Below, in pieces: positions 10,282-25,000 of a stretch of DNA of 64,000 nt (the first letter of the stretch is position 1; each line of letters begins with the position of its first letter). This DNA is from Tubulanus polymorphus (lineage: Eukaryota; Nemertea; Palaeonemertea; Tubulaniformes; Tubulanidae). Made by a program: the position numbers and the translations under genes. The notes beneath the pieces were generated by a model. It had not been told where the DNA came from. It saw nothing but the letters and a program-made list of their open reading frames with translations, and searched no databases. The stretch covers positions 22,784,001 to 22,848,000 of the forward strand of contig NC_134025.1 in assembly GCF_964204645.1 (NCBI RefSeq), given 5' to 3'.

Positions 10282-10981
10282 TTTGTATCATTCAATATCA
10301 TTCATTTATTTGATAAAAGTAGTTCGTAATATAAAATGCTAAGATATATAGTAACTATTTACAGGACTAAAACATGAATTTTGATACTTTTCGTATTTTC
10401 ATTTACAGTAACCTTTCTTCTTAAATTCATAGCACCCGGCTCAGCGCGTAAAACCTATACGCACGCTTTCGAAGAAACTAATCACGAATCGGTAAAAGTA
10501 ACTAAGATATTTTGATATGATTTGCATAGTGCATTAGTTCATTTAGTTCATCCAAGTTTTTAACATTTATTAACATAATTCATTTAATTCATAATTTATT
10601 TTAAAAAAAAAGTTTTTAATACACTCATAAAACGCATACATACATATTCATAAGCTTTGTATACGATTCGCCTAATTGGAGATACGTGTTCATACGTGCG
10701 AAGATTCCATTTTGATATACGAGGAAGCGAATACAGTTGGACGGCAGTATGCAGGAAGGAGAATCGCGGTGTCATTTCAATAATTCACCGCCGCCGTCGC
10801 GACTTCACAAACACAATCTACACTCGGGTGAACATTAGAGAAGACAATCACAAGTCTTATTGATTTTTTTAAATAACTAATAACATATCATTGGTCCCTC
10901 GTTGTTGTTGGAGAAGTATCATAACAGGGGTGCGCAATACTGTATAGAGAATTCAGACTAGACTCGGTTGGTTGGGTCGAT
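10282..10981 (-). other. Spectraplakin 3' UTR and poly(A) signal candidates
   Basis: Downstream of the stop codon, AATAAA occurs on the - strand at 10595-10600, 10566-10571 and 10305-10310. The real cleavage site cannot be chosen from sequence alone. Confidence 0.4.
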
Positions 10982-13092
10982 TCAGTATATCAATCCGTTG
11001 CTTGGTTTGCTCGAGCGTTTCTCCTCGAACGGATCATCGGCAGACGTGGTCGAAGATGAAGAAGAAATTCGGCGGGTACGCGATAATCCGCTGGTACCGG
11101 TCGGTTTAGCACCGCAATTCTGAGTTCTCGGCGGCGGGCACGATACTTTGCGACCAGATGCCGGACGCGATGTCCCAGTGGCGCCGGTATCGGAAACACG
11201 ACGTCCGGTGCCTATTCCGGCTGATAAGCGAGCGCTAGACGCTCTCTGTATAGCAACTACAAAAGAGAAAAAAACATTTGTTCACCTAACCTGGAGCAAG
11301 TACTTGTGAATCGCGTACAAGTCAGTGACCAAAGGTTGAAATGTATTCCCCTGTTAGTTTTGACTACTAATCAGATTTTCTTGATGTCGAAAAAGATTTT
11401 GGACCAAATTCCAAAGTAAGTTAGATGAAATAAGTTAATTACCAATGACAGGGGCTCGTATTTGAAGTTTGGGGGTAAACTGTAGCTTAGATCATCCAAT
11501 ATCCAAGGTACTATACATAAAATAACAGTTTACCCCATAACTTCAAATACGAGCCCCTGTGTTACCAATCTTTTGAGCTAGAATCAATACCTCAAAACTG
11601 GGCCCTCGATAGACATGTTAATCTTATTAGTAAATAAAACAAACTTAGCAATAAGACAGAATCACCGTATTAAAAGGGATTAGTAATTTGGTTAAGACGT
11701 ATCAACTTACTCAAGCAATCGGGCTTAATGTTAATAATAACGAGTTAGCGTCGTTTGGATCGAAGAGAGTTAGTGGAACCTGTGGAACATAATAAATCGA
11801 TTGCAATAAATACAGAAAATCAAGATTAGCGTCGTTAAAAGAACATTTATTCGACTATTATTAGTAGTTTGACGAATGACGCGATTCAAGTTCAACGGAA
11901 AAGAAAATAACGGACGTTAAGATCAAATGGAATTCTTTGACATCGTATATAATGAGATTGATGCATTCATATAGATCCCGATCGTTTGGGAATCGATTGT
12001 TAAGTGAATCTTTGATGAATCGATTTAAAACGACGAAGAAATTAATTGCCTTGGATCATTCCATGGAAAGCCGCTTTGTTCGGCAAATGTATACTGATAT
12101 ATGTGATAGAATGAGCCGGTTGGAATAACAGAGGTGTGAGGTATTATTTGCTAAAGACGGGTAGGGAGATTTCGAAAAAGATTCACCGAATGTTATAGGT
12201 AGAAAATGTACAGCCGGATGTTATAGGAAGGTTGCAATTGATCGCAATTGATAAATGAATAAAACATGGGCTACGTTTTTCAGTGTTAGCTAATCCCAGA
12301 GGCAAAGATAAAACACATTCCTTCAAAATACCAGACATATGCATGATAGTTCTCAGAAGTTTTTCTCACAATTGTATGGAAAGCTACTACGAATAACGCA
12401 GCCCAGACTGTAATTTAACACAAGTAAAACACGATGTTAGTTGACAGCTATAGCGAAACCGATTTCAAAAAAGTCCCCATTTCAGGACACCTAGGTAAAG
12501 TACAAAAGAAGTCCAACGCCTGCTCTTCAATGGACAGGCGTTTTATATTATGATGAGTATTTCTATCTTTAAAAACACACTTAAGCAAAGGTAGCGACTA
12601 GACGAGCTAAAATCAAAATTAATATATGATATAGTGAAACCTGAATCGTGAGAACGGCGACGCATGAATTCATCATCGTCTGCAACTGTCCTCGGTTGGC
12701 AGACACAAACGAACGCAGAGTCAATCATTTGACTATAGCAGCCTGTTTCTGGTAAGGAAATTAACCATATAAAACGTATTTACTTGCTGGTTAAAAGGTT
12801 TCTAAATCGTTATGGAGCTCTGATACTTTAGAGAGTGAATTTAATATTGTATACTATTATTTTGAACACAATTTGGTCAAACTTATTATAGCCTTACCGG
12901 TGTTAGACGATGTTAATGGCGAAGCCCGTGACTTACGCTGCAATGCGGGAGAACCCAGCGGTGAACCACCGGGCGACGGCCGGGGAGATGGTTTGGAAGC
13001 ACTTCTCTTCGATACGAAACCCGCACGAGTTTGCGCGGCACCTTCCGGCAACGTAAAACTTTCGTGCAGTTCCGTATTAGTTTTACCCTTAG
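10982..13092 (-). CDS. MACF1/DST: Exons 46-47: GAR exit and basic Ser/Arg/Pro tail
   Basis: Exon 46 (12898-13092) begins with [18 protein letters not shown], the conserved segment after the GAR domain, then turns Pro/Ser/Arg-rich ([17 protein letters not shown]). Exon 47 (10982-11256) is Ser/Gly/Arg/Thr-rich, ends KPSNGLIY and stops with TGA. In vertebrates this tail binds microtubules and EB1. No S-x-I-P motif, the usual EB1 ligand, is visible in either exon; an unseen alternative exon in the 1.6-kb intron between them could supply one. The joint is phase 1 (ACC G|TT GCT). Confidence 0.85.
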
Positions 13093-16000
13093 CTGTAAAG
13101 TGAAGGCATGCGGGATTATGAGAGCAATAAACGGTGTTAGAATTTTCCATAAGAATGAATAACTATATAAGACACCGCGGTTATAATATATCAACAGAAA
13201 ATAAACGTATTATGGAGGAATTTAATCAATTAGTTGAATAGTAACGTTGGCATGCTTATTCGTGTTGCATACTCACCGCGGCAAGGGTCGTGCGTCATGA
13301 GAAACCTATCGAGTCTCTCCCAGCCGCCTCCCACTCGCACCATAACGCAGCTATTTAAGAATCTGACTAGAAACATTTTACGATGGTCCCCAAACTGGAA
13401 AAAGAATAATAGTTTCTCTAGCAAATGACAATTCGCTCGGAGTGAAGCGCGAGTGAACTTGAACTTAGGAACTTATGAAATCAAGTACCCGTCGAACTTA
13501 CTCGATATTTGCCCTCTGCTATTCGTTCCATCGGGAATTGTCGACAACATGTACATTTCGCCACCTCGCGTTCGATTTCATCCTGCACCATTTCCGATTC
13601 GGTCACCTGACGCTTCATTCGTGATTTCTATACCGAAAAAAATGAGAGAAAACCATTTAGCGAAACGTTTTCCAAGATGAAAGTTTATGATAAACGTTTA
13701 GAAATACGCAGAATATCGCCATCGATGAAAAAGATACACGTAAAAAGAAACAGAACGGATGCCTTGTACTAATCAGGCAAAGTGAAAGCGTTCTATACGT
13801 TATCAAACGCGGATGAACTAGTCATGCGTTACTAGTTCAAACAGTCGTTCTCTTGGATAACGGAAATGTTTAAATGTTTTAATGATCAGATGAATAATGA
13901 GTAAGAATTTAATCTAGCCTAAAAGAAGCGGATAGATATTTGCTTTCATGCACGGAAGGACTTACAGCACCGCCAACAGGTCGGTAGCGTTTAGACTGCT
14001 GGAACATACAGTAAAAAAAACAAAACCGACTCATTTCTAAAGCTTGTTAATATGACGCTAATCCATGCAATTTATAATCGAAAATGATTTTAACATTTTT
14101 AACAAATTACTTTTCTCGTTAGTCAACGAAAACAGAAATCGAAGTATAAATATGACTTACGAATCGATCGGGTCGAAGAGCATCCATGAATTCGCGATAG
14201 TCGATTTCGCCGCTTTTGTCGCGATCGAATATATCGAAAACGGCTCGTAATTCTGTACGGTTCGTGTGGAATTCTAAAAAGATAATCGCCAGATATCATT
14301 TGAAAATACTTAGTACAAAACCTGGCTTGGAATCTATATTGAGATTTACTCACTAGAATTCATCATGCCTTCGATGAACTCCTCCCTGGATAAAGTGCCT
14401 TGCTCGCTGCGCGCTTGCTTACGGAATACATCTGTCAAACGGAATTTCTTCTCTTTAATCCACGCTAAATATCTTTGCCGCCAATCTTCGAAATTGAAAT
14501 TCTTAAAACTTTCCAACTGTAATTCAATGATAATTTCTATGATTACAAAATGCATCGAGGCAACGGTGGAATGATAGATGGTACGTATGCACATTTCAGC
14601 AGCATTAGAAGCATAAACTTTAAAACCCATAGACTAAATAATCATCGAAGCTTTCGCAAAGAGATGGTTTACATGTATACATATTCGTAAAACCCAAACC
14701 CTATTTTTTTCACGATGTAAAATTCTCCTCCTTCTAAATTGAGCAAAATGTCCAAAGTGACACACATAGTTTTTTTGGTAGCAGCCTGTTGCTAGCAGTC
14801 TTTTCAGCATCAATAGATGAAAAATTATATATAAAATTGTGCACAAGACCAGGTAATTGAAGCCATGAAATCAAGATATTGCGCTATGACAGTAGCTTAC
14901 CCTCATTCGTTTCTGGGACGAAAATATAAAAAGAGTTTTTGAATCAAAATTTCGAATGTTCTAACAATGATATCAACACTAAAATGTAAATTTTCATAGA
15001 TGGTGGAGAGATTTCAGATGAACAAAACTCACCTCTAGTAAATGATCTAAGGCGTCTTGCAACTTCTTTTTCCTATCGACCGATATTCTCCATAACGAGC
15101 GCCACCTAGCGTTTAACGTTGCGAGGCGAGTATTGTATATTGCATCGACAGGGTCGCCTCGTCTGCGAGTATTAGCACGCCTCATTCTTGAAGTTTTCGG
15201 CTTGTGAGGTAATTTCGTTACTCTGTCAGTTTCTTTGCCTTTGTTTGTAAGCTCTTCGTGGAAATCCTGAGAAAACAATCATCAAGATATAACTAACGAT
15301 GTACATCTATCTGTCAATATTCGAAGATTTTCATGCGACTTTTCAGAATTTCTCACCATATGTTCCCTGACTAACATTTCAACCTTTTCCAGACTGTTCA
15401 AGCTAGTTGCTTTCTCTCTGTTAACAATAACGTTATGACTGTCAGCCAGCCACTGTAGCAAGTCCTCCACAATGGCCGCATTTCCTTGGATAGCCCGGAG
15501 TGCATCGTGTAATCGTTGGGTTCGATTCTTTGTTCGACTTTTAACCTGTAATCAATTTACATCGAGAAACTAATAAATAATATCTAAAGACTTCATTTGT
15601 ATCTGATTAGAATATTGGAAATATTGAACAAATCCGGCATTACGTACCTGGTCCCATCTAGTTTTTGTCACCGTGATGTAATACTTGACGAATTTTTTTG
15701 CGCTTGGATGACAATTTTCCAAAATCGTGCGTCCCAAACGAGATATATTCTCCATAACTTTATCTTTCTTGTTCGAGTCTTCTTGGAATTTCTACAGAAA
15801 ACGGAGTATGAGGTGAGTGAACGATGAGAAAGTTTGGAAAGAAAGTGTTTCAAATTTATATCGATATAAGAAAAATACTAACCGCATGTTTTTCTATGAG
15901 TTTAACTATATCATCCTCTTCATCCGGTAAAGGTCGGAATTTCAGTTCGGATTCGGCATTTGGCAACCAGTCCAACATTGTTTGCACGTTGTTGTGGAAT

Positions 16001-19000
16001 GTTTCCGCCTGTGTTAACAAAATAGAGCTTGAAACCGTGGACGAGAAAAGATATTAGACAACACTAGACAACAATAGTTTAATAATCATATAGGCCTATG
16101 CTAATTTTCATCAGAAATAATTGTTCAAGCAACGGCAAAAATACTTACTGTGGTAAGCGCAGATTGCAATTCTTTCTCTTTCTTTTTTGAAAGTTCATTC
16201 ACGTTGGTCCATTTTGATTGTAGAATGTCTAATTTATCGGCCAATTGGCCGTCCCCAGAGGCTCGTTTTATGAGGTCATCCATTGACGCTTGATGACTGT
16301 CCAAATCATCTTGGAATGTCTAAAATTTATATGATTTTACAACAGATATATGAAAACGATTGATCATGAGGCGCTATGAATATATGTGCACGAAATAGTG
16401 GCCAAAGAACACCAAGAACATGAGTGAAATTAGTCTTTAGCTTGTTGTTATTCATTTTCAGTTTCTGATCGATATGAATGACAGACCGGCCTGGAAAATA
16501 TCCCCTTTACCTTATGTTGTTCCAAGAGAATTTCGATTGTGTCCAAGTCACCTAATACTGGTTGTGAATCCTTGAATTGTTCTTCCGTTTTGGTCAGCCA
16601 TTCGATCGTCGACTGAACGGCGTCGGAGTAGAGACCGGTCGAGAGAAGAACTCCATCCAACGTTGTTTGTCTGGAAATATTGAAAATCTGGACGGTGAAT
16701 ACTCGCAAAAGATTGCTGTCGTAATTCGGACATGTTCTCATTATTGCAACGTATTGTTTCCTCTATGAGAACAATGCCACATGGTACAGATATGACCGCT
16801 CTGGGCCTCCGTACTATAGTATAAAACTTGTACTGGCTGCGTTTTCTGACATAAACATTTGTTTACCATTAATATACCGACACGTTAAGCAAATATCATT
16901 TCCTGTGTGAAGAAGTTAAATATGATTCTCTAATCCTCATAATCTGTGTATGAATAAATTTGACTACAAGGATAACTAAACGGTATATGCATTATCGCAT
17001 TCATTTCAAATATCCTGTACATATAATTGGATTTCAGCTTAATGTCCATTCATGATATTTACGACTGGAATGATGCCCAATGATGTTTCTGATCAGGCCG
17101 AATGTTTATAGAAAGGATGCACTTAATAGTAGAATAACCACAATAAACATGGACAATAGGTGATAAAATAAAAATAATAAAAACCCGCTATGTACAGATT
17201 TAGAAGTTTATAACCGAGAATTACTTACCGTTCCGATGCCACGTTCCGAAGTAACGTCCATTTACGTTTCAGTTCGTCAATCATGGTCTGCAGAGTTTCG
17301 CGGTCGGGATCGGCCTTCGTGCAACGATCTTTCAGGTTTTTACCGAGTCGAAGCGTCGTATGGTAGGCCGGATATTTCGCGTGGATTTGGTGGTTGAACC
17401 GCTGAAATGTTACATTATGTCATGATTTAAATACCGAAACCGAAAGGAGTATAAAATTTGTGGTCAATATGGCGAACACGCTGACTTTTAAAATGTGTTT
17501 TTAAGTGCAAAATCACACGCAATCAAAATTCAGATCGGCTCGCACTCAAAACTTAAACGTGCGCCAAGAAAAACAAAATAATATGAACCCCGTAAGATCA
17601 GTAATCTATAGTACGATAGATATATCTATATTTCTTCCCGTTTTGTTACACATTTTTCCAGTAAATCCCTAACAAAGCAATATCTAGATATAATGTATTG
17701 TCTTTGTGGTATGTTCGAATGAAAGATCACTCAGTCAACGGGAGGATTACTAAAACACGAACACAATCAATATAGGTGTAAATTCATTTCGAAATTGGTG
17801 ACACCGATAACAACGTAAACATGCAACGAATCTATACTTGCTCCCATCTTTTTTTCAGAAAAAAATGGAAAGTGTCTTTATGCGTCGAAATGAAGTGCAC
17901 CACATTTAAGGCAGACCGTGAACACGTAAATCTACTGATATTTAAATTCGAGTAACATTAAGTGTAAGAACAATAGGTTGGACATCACATCAAATTTAAC
18001 CTACGTTTACCTTCAGAGAGAAGTTCAAATAAATACCAAAAAGAAAGTTATTTTTACGCACGCTAATGAATCATAGATAAATATATTCGATTTTTAATGA
18101 TGCGAGATAATTAAGTTTTTAAGTATTCTTTGAAACTCATTTTTAACAGTTTCGTAAATAAATGATGACTATTAATGACGACTACTTACTCGCATTTCAT
18201 CAACATCGCTAGTAATGTCGGTCGGCGACTTCGACTTGGCAACATCCGATATCTTAGCTTTATATTCATCGCACCAGTTTGTAAGGTCCTTCCAACTCGT
18301 GTAAAACTGTCATCGATAAAATCAAAAACTTTCATCAGAAAATTTCGCAAACTCAATAAAGACATCGGATTTTGTGTTCACAAAAGAAAGTGTATGCTTA
18401 CACGAAGATCCTCTTTGCGGGCTTGGTTTAACAAACGCCCTCGTTCTTCAGCTCGTCGTTTTAACTTTTTGAAGCGCAGTTTCAGATCTTGCAGTTGTCG
18501 TTTCACGTAAAGCGAGTCTTCCTTGTTACCGAAGTACTTCAGGTACGTGCCATTATTATCAATTTCTTCGAGAATTTTACGTTCATCTTCGATTTCAGCC
18601 AAGAATTCCTACAAATAGTAAAAAAAGTACATATAGTCTACATCAGTAGTTCTAAGGATTGTATAAATCGAATTGTTATGTTTCTTTACTTTGTGGTCCT
18701 CAATTTGTTTATCAATTCGTTCGACGACTTTACTGGGATAGCGGAATTCTTTCAGTTTGTCTTCTGCGGTAATCAACCAGTCCATACATATTTGAACAGT
18801 CACGTGGAAACCTTTCACTTTCTCGAGATGTCCTTCCAACTTGTGCTATCAACAGAAAGTTTATGAAATGATCTTTACTTGACGAATGGTATAACTCAAA
18901 TTAGCAGGCATTTGATTGCACTTCAAAGCAAACCGCTTCCTATTTTGACGAATTATCACGGTCAATCAAAATTTTGGTAGATTCGTTGATAAACATTAAT

Positions 19001-22000
19001 TGCGTAATTTATCTTGCAAAAGAGATTTAAGATTGACGTATTCACCAGTTTTTTAGCTGCTCGTCGTTTGGTACTGTTCCATCGTTGTTTGAGTTTCAGC
19101 AGGTTGTCGGACAACTGCGCAGCGTCAGCCTCGGTACATCTGCTCAGTATATCCTCCCCGTTAAACAAGAGCATCTCGATATCACCATCGCGTTTCTCTA
19201 GCTCGACATATTTCGCCATGAATCGGTCGAGATTTTTCTTAGCGCTGTACGGAATGGCGCCCATCGGCGCAGCGTGTCGTAGTTCTGCCCGGAAATCATT
19301 GACGAACTGAAGATTGTCATCAACTTCCCCGGAGAAAAGTTTCACCTACGCGTAATAGAAATTTGGATTAAAATCAGCAGCGTTATCATGGCTCCCTAAC
19401 TTCCCATTGCAGGATTTTGAGGGCTGTCAACTTCTGCAAAGTGCTATCAGTAACAAGTTGAATTTCTTTTTCTGTAATTCTTCATTGAGATACGAAAGAA
19501 AATTATTCAATTTAGTAATCACGGTAATCACAGTTATGACACTCAGTAACATCTTTCACATTTTTCCATCAAATCAAACAAATCACATCAGTATTTTCTC
19601 GGGACAAAATGGTAACAAAATACTGAAAATCAGGAACGGCTGGCAACTCAAGATTAACTCAACTTTACCTGTTTAAGAGTGTCTTGAAGTTTATTTTGTT
19701 TGTCTTTGATATCGAGGTAGATACTAGCTAATAAGCTGTTCATTTCATCTTTTTTCGTTTTTAGTTTAGACGGCGCATTGTGGTCGGATGTCATTTTATC
19801 CACGGTTTTTGCCAGCTGTTTTATCGTTGGTTCGTGGTTCCGAATAGCTGCTTTCATGTGCTAAAACAGTGAAAAAATGTTTCAATTTCATATAAAGAAT
19901 AGAATTTCTGCTCCATAAATCTTCGATAGCTGATGTAATTTACCATGAGATTTTTTAGATGTATTTCAACACATTTCGGGTCACCGTACACTTGATTTAG
20001 TTGCGAAAGTCTATCTTCGGCATCTTGTAACATTCCAATCATGTCGTCCATGGCACTGTCAATCTCACCAACTTGAATCAGGCCTTGATTGAGTTCATTC
20101 TTGAGTATTAGATAAATTATGTGTCACTTTAATTACTGAGAAAATTCTGAGAGAAACATTTCAAATAGTATTCATGATATCTCGGGTTTTACGATATAAA
20201 CCTCGCGGTCGGCGATCTTAGCCAGAAGCTCTTCCCATTTCTCATTGACTTCTGCTATCATAGGTTCCAGTCGTTTGGTCGTCGAAGGAGCTGCTTTGAT
20301 GATTTCTTTAGCCTGTTGTGCAAGTGATTCGATATCTGTACTCTTCGGGTGAACCTGCACTTTGAGTACCTTGGATGAGAAGTGAAAGTTAGTTAACATC
20401 GTACACTTAAACGCCATCTTGAAAATCAAAATTGATATGATCTATTTAATTATAATGCGAAAATCTTTCGATTGACTTAGTTCGAATTTCTGTGAATGAA
20501 AATGAATTTCGGTCATTTCAGCAAGCGACGTTCTAGAAAGCAATAGCACCACGTTAATCTTATTCAATCGTTATTCAGAGGAAACATGCTGGGTATATGC
20601 CAGTTAACTTTCGCGATTTTGACAATTTCCAAACATTCAAGTTTTGAAATCGAGATCAGTTGCGTGGAAATTTATGGGTTTTTTTTCAAATAAGAATTGC
20701 ACGCTATTATGATTTATCAAGAACGGCATGTACCCATAATCTTTTCTTATCAAAACCACCAAGTACCCTTAATCAAACCACATATTCAAGCCAACACATT
20801 ATCTGCTTAAGCGACCGTGTACATATCTAAAACTATGCAAAATTCGAGTCTATGGAGACAACTAGAAAGGTGAGGTATAGTGAACTAATGATATATAACA
20901 TTCGTGAAAATGGATCATGATCGTGCATCCAATATACATAAATATTCTTAATACTTTTTCTTATCGAAACAAAGCGCAATCGAGAAGTTGAACATACAGC
21001 GATAGGATAGGATTATCCAGGGGTAAGGGGAGGGTAAGCAGACAATAATCTCAGGTGAGCAACGCGTATCAATACAAAGCATTAAGAAGCTACAAGCGGG
21101 GAAAACACGATCCCACTACCACGTGAAATGTGAGTGAGAAAAGGAGCATGCAGTCACGCTGGGTGGTAAACTTATGCAATATAATCTCAAAGTTTCTCAT
21201 TTACTTTTAGTTGTTCAATCTGTATCCGGATGGACCGAGCATCAACAGCGACAGGGGGCATGTTCATTACAGTGTCGATGGCTGGCGGTAGCCACGACAT
21301 AATACCCTAGAAAACAAACCACCTTTTGTATACAATGCTTGTGATACAAACGCTGGTGCCTTCGTGAAAAAAACAGCGATGATAGCGTTCCTTCGTTTAC
21401 ATATAAAGCATTCACATAAAATCAAACTACATGTAATTTCAACAGTAAGACACGATAGATAACCACTAAAATAGTTGTTTAAAAACGATCCTCGAATTGC
21501 CCCGTTAGTAACACCTCTCTAACAATTTTCAAACGTTTGATATGTTATACATTTACTTTCTACGTTTTAACTCAAATAGAATTACCAAATCATGATCATC
21601 GTGTACTGATGAACAATCCTAAAATATAGACGGGGTTAAAAGTATAATCAGGAAAGATTTGTGTACATGTAAAAATGATATAACAATCAACTCACCTCCA
21701 TTAGTGATTGTAGTTTATTTGCTTTTTCCATTGCTATATCCAACTCTTCGTTTTTATCCTTCATATCGTCCTCGATGTCGTTGCATAGATCGTCTAAGTC
21801 GTCCATGTGTTTCTTCACTTCCATTTTAGCAGGTGGGCCACACGCAGCAGTTAACTTATCACCGAGCTGACTACATTCTTTGACATCGTCGGTAGCTTTA
21901 TTGAACTCATCCTCTATACCCTGTTTTCGAAAATTTATGGTAACTTCATCAATTCCTAAACTTTCACGTGTTAACATATTAGATATTCCTAATAGCTTCG

Positions 22001-25000
22001 GAGGCAAAAAGAAGATTTCAAAACATATCTACCTTCATGTCATTCTGTTGTTCTTTGATGAATTCGGGGTCAATTGATTCGGCATCCAGTGACGCTATAT
22101 TGTCCTGAAGTTCCCTGAGGGTATTGTCCAGTGTTTTGTACGTGTTCCAGAAATCGTCAGCGATCGGTAGCGCGTTTCTGATCGCACCCGATCGACCAGT
22201 TACCAGAGTATTCACATCGTTGTATGCGTTCAACAGGTCGGTTATTTTTTCTTTCGTATCGTCTGAAATTGAGAAAGATGTGATATAATCATGCGTAATA
22301 ATTCATTTATCAAAGTCGATAAATCTAAGTTTCTAATTTATCTATCTTTGACTAGGCTTATTTTTGAACATTATTGTTCGTGTAATAGGTACTCCATACC
22401 TGTATATCACATACACAAAACAAAGGTAAGAATTAGAAATAACCAGCACTTAATCAAACCAATGAATATATCGTTTTCCAGTTCAACTACTCACCTTCAA
22501 GTTGACCATCTTCCGTCGGTTTTTGTGATATGTTTTGTAATTGCTCGACGAAAGGCTTTGTCCGTTCGAGACAACGGAAAATATCCTAATAAACAACAGA
22601 AAAAATAGATATAACCAATTGAAAGAACTAAGAAAGAAAAACTAAGTGTGAACGATGCGTGGATAAGAGCACATTATCGAAAAAAGATTAAAATTGATAG
22701 AATTACATTGCCATATTGAACAAAACAATTTTGCAACGGAAATACCTGTAAGTCATCTAACTGCTTTTTCAGTTGAACAGGTTTTGCCGCAACAGGATCG
22801 ACGGATTGTAGTGCATCTTGTAGTCCAAGTAGTGTGTTCAGGGCATCTTCAACCTTGTCAATCAACTGCAATAGACGGCAAACATGCGATAGGAGTTGTT
22901 TGGCTCAAACGAATGAAATGACATAACCTGCTGAAAGTTACCTCGCTTGAAACGGCTTTAAGGGCACCGTCTAGAATATCCAGACGTTTAGAGCAAGCTG
23001 ATGACACGTTGTCGAATCGTTTGTTCACTTGATTTAACTCTTCGCCGATGACGGCAGCATCTTCTTCGGGACATATCTCTACGAGTTCCTTGGCCGTCGC
23101 ATTCAGATCTTCCAACTGCGGTTTGTGGTCATCGATAGACTGTTGGGATTCCTACCATGAGGATAATTTGAAATAAATAGTTATGCAGCAATTTGTGATG
23201 AACTACATAAGGCACAATAATGAACAAAGCAAGACAATCGGAAAACGGTAGCGACTAAGCTTACCACGGCATTTTCTTTTTGCTTCTTGACTTGGTCTGG
23301 ATTATCTCCGGGCGATTCTTGGCTTTGTGAATACACGTCTGCTTCGATCTCATCTAACCAGTTAACCACATCGTCGTGTGTCTGCCCATAATGAGTTACT
23401 AATGGGAGCATATTCTCCAGTCTATCACGCTGGTTCGAACAGTCTTTCGAAAGCCGATCGGCCGTCTTTTTGGCCGAATCCAGCTTAAATCGAAGATCTC
23501 CTTGAGCATCGTCCGTAGTGAGACGCAGAGCTTTGTTGCACTTGTCCTGTAAATCTTTTATGTGCAATTGCTTCTCGGCGAGCTTTTCTTCCAGCGCCTG
23601 CGGATCAGAAGAAAACGACGATCCATTAAGATAACGCCAAAATTTCACAGCCGCATTGACGATTTTAAAGTATTCCCCGGGTGAGAAGGCATGTATACAG
23701 TACTGTTTGAGATGAGGAAACATTGGTATACACGGTTCTCGCATGCAACAAGTGAGGCTGAAGTGCGCAGAGCCGGGATGAAACGCTAGAAAGAGTTTAA
23801 CGTTACGACTCTTCTTGAGTTAGGATTTATTCTAAGAGAAAGTTGAAACTACAAATAGGATCCACACACATGAGGAGGCATGACTCACGGACTAGCTGTG
23901 GCAACATGTGGTTGGCAAACGTAAGGAATGAAACGATGTGGAGAGATGGATGCTGCTTGGCATAAGATTGTTCATCAATTAAAAGGGCATCGCTTTCATT
24001 ACGAGATACATCGATAAAAATTCAATTCAACTATACTCAATTTATTCACAACCATTTTGTATATGTTTTCGTTATGATTATGTAATTTCATTATAGAAAA
24101 TAAAATGCTTTGCTGAGTCACGTTATGCTTATCAGTTGTCAGCTAGGATTTGGCTCCGCCCTGTTTGACAACGTGGATAAGTATTCCCGCTATATATAGG
24201 ATTACAACACATACGGTACTGACGTGATTTCCTCATGGATATGATGAAATGGTTTGAATAACGCTATGCCGTCCCTCAATAAGAGCTCCACGAAGCAGGG
24301 ATATCATAACAACTTTAGTTTTTCTAGGTAGTGGACACTTCACTTCATTTTTGTTTACGTATCATTTTCAAATTTTTATCATCATAAAGTAATCAAAGTT
24401 TGGTATTTTACTGAATATATGTTAACAATAGAAATGACAGATAATTCCACAGTTGCTTTATTAGCAACGGCGTGTACTTAATAAACCAAATTTTCGGCAA
24501 TGTTTATCGTTTTCAGAAGAGCATCGAAGCGGTGGCACATTTAGTGATTTACGTACCAGCGTTTGCTGGGGACAACCTTGCTAATAATTACACCACGTGA
24601 CCGAGTAATTGCTCGAATCAAATTACCAGGAATGTTTTCAAAACGGTTGAATGTGATACTTAACGCACAGTTATGCGACATACAAAATCCAAGCGGTATA
24701 TGCATGGCTCTTTATATACTCAACTACATTTTACATACATCTCACAGATAAAATAAAAGTTAGCAACATGATCAATGATATGATATGCATATAACACTGA
24801 ATCCTTATTGCAGCTGTGGTTTAGCGTCTTATTTCAGCTTTAGATAACTAGATAATCCGACATGTGTTTTATACCATAGGTGTAGTATACGTGGATATCA
24901 GATGTCAAAGCTAGCATCAGGGGCCAGTTGTACAGTCGTTGCAAAGTCAAAAAGTGGTCTCATATCTTAAGACTGGCATTAAGGTTTTAGATTGGCTATA

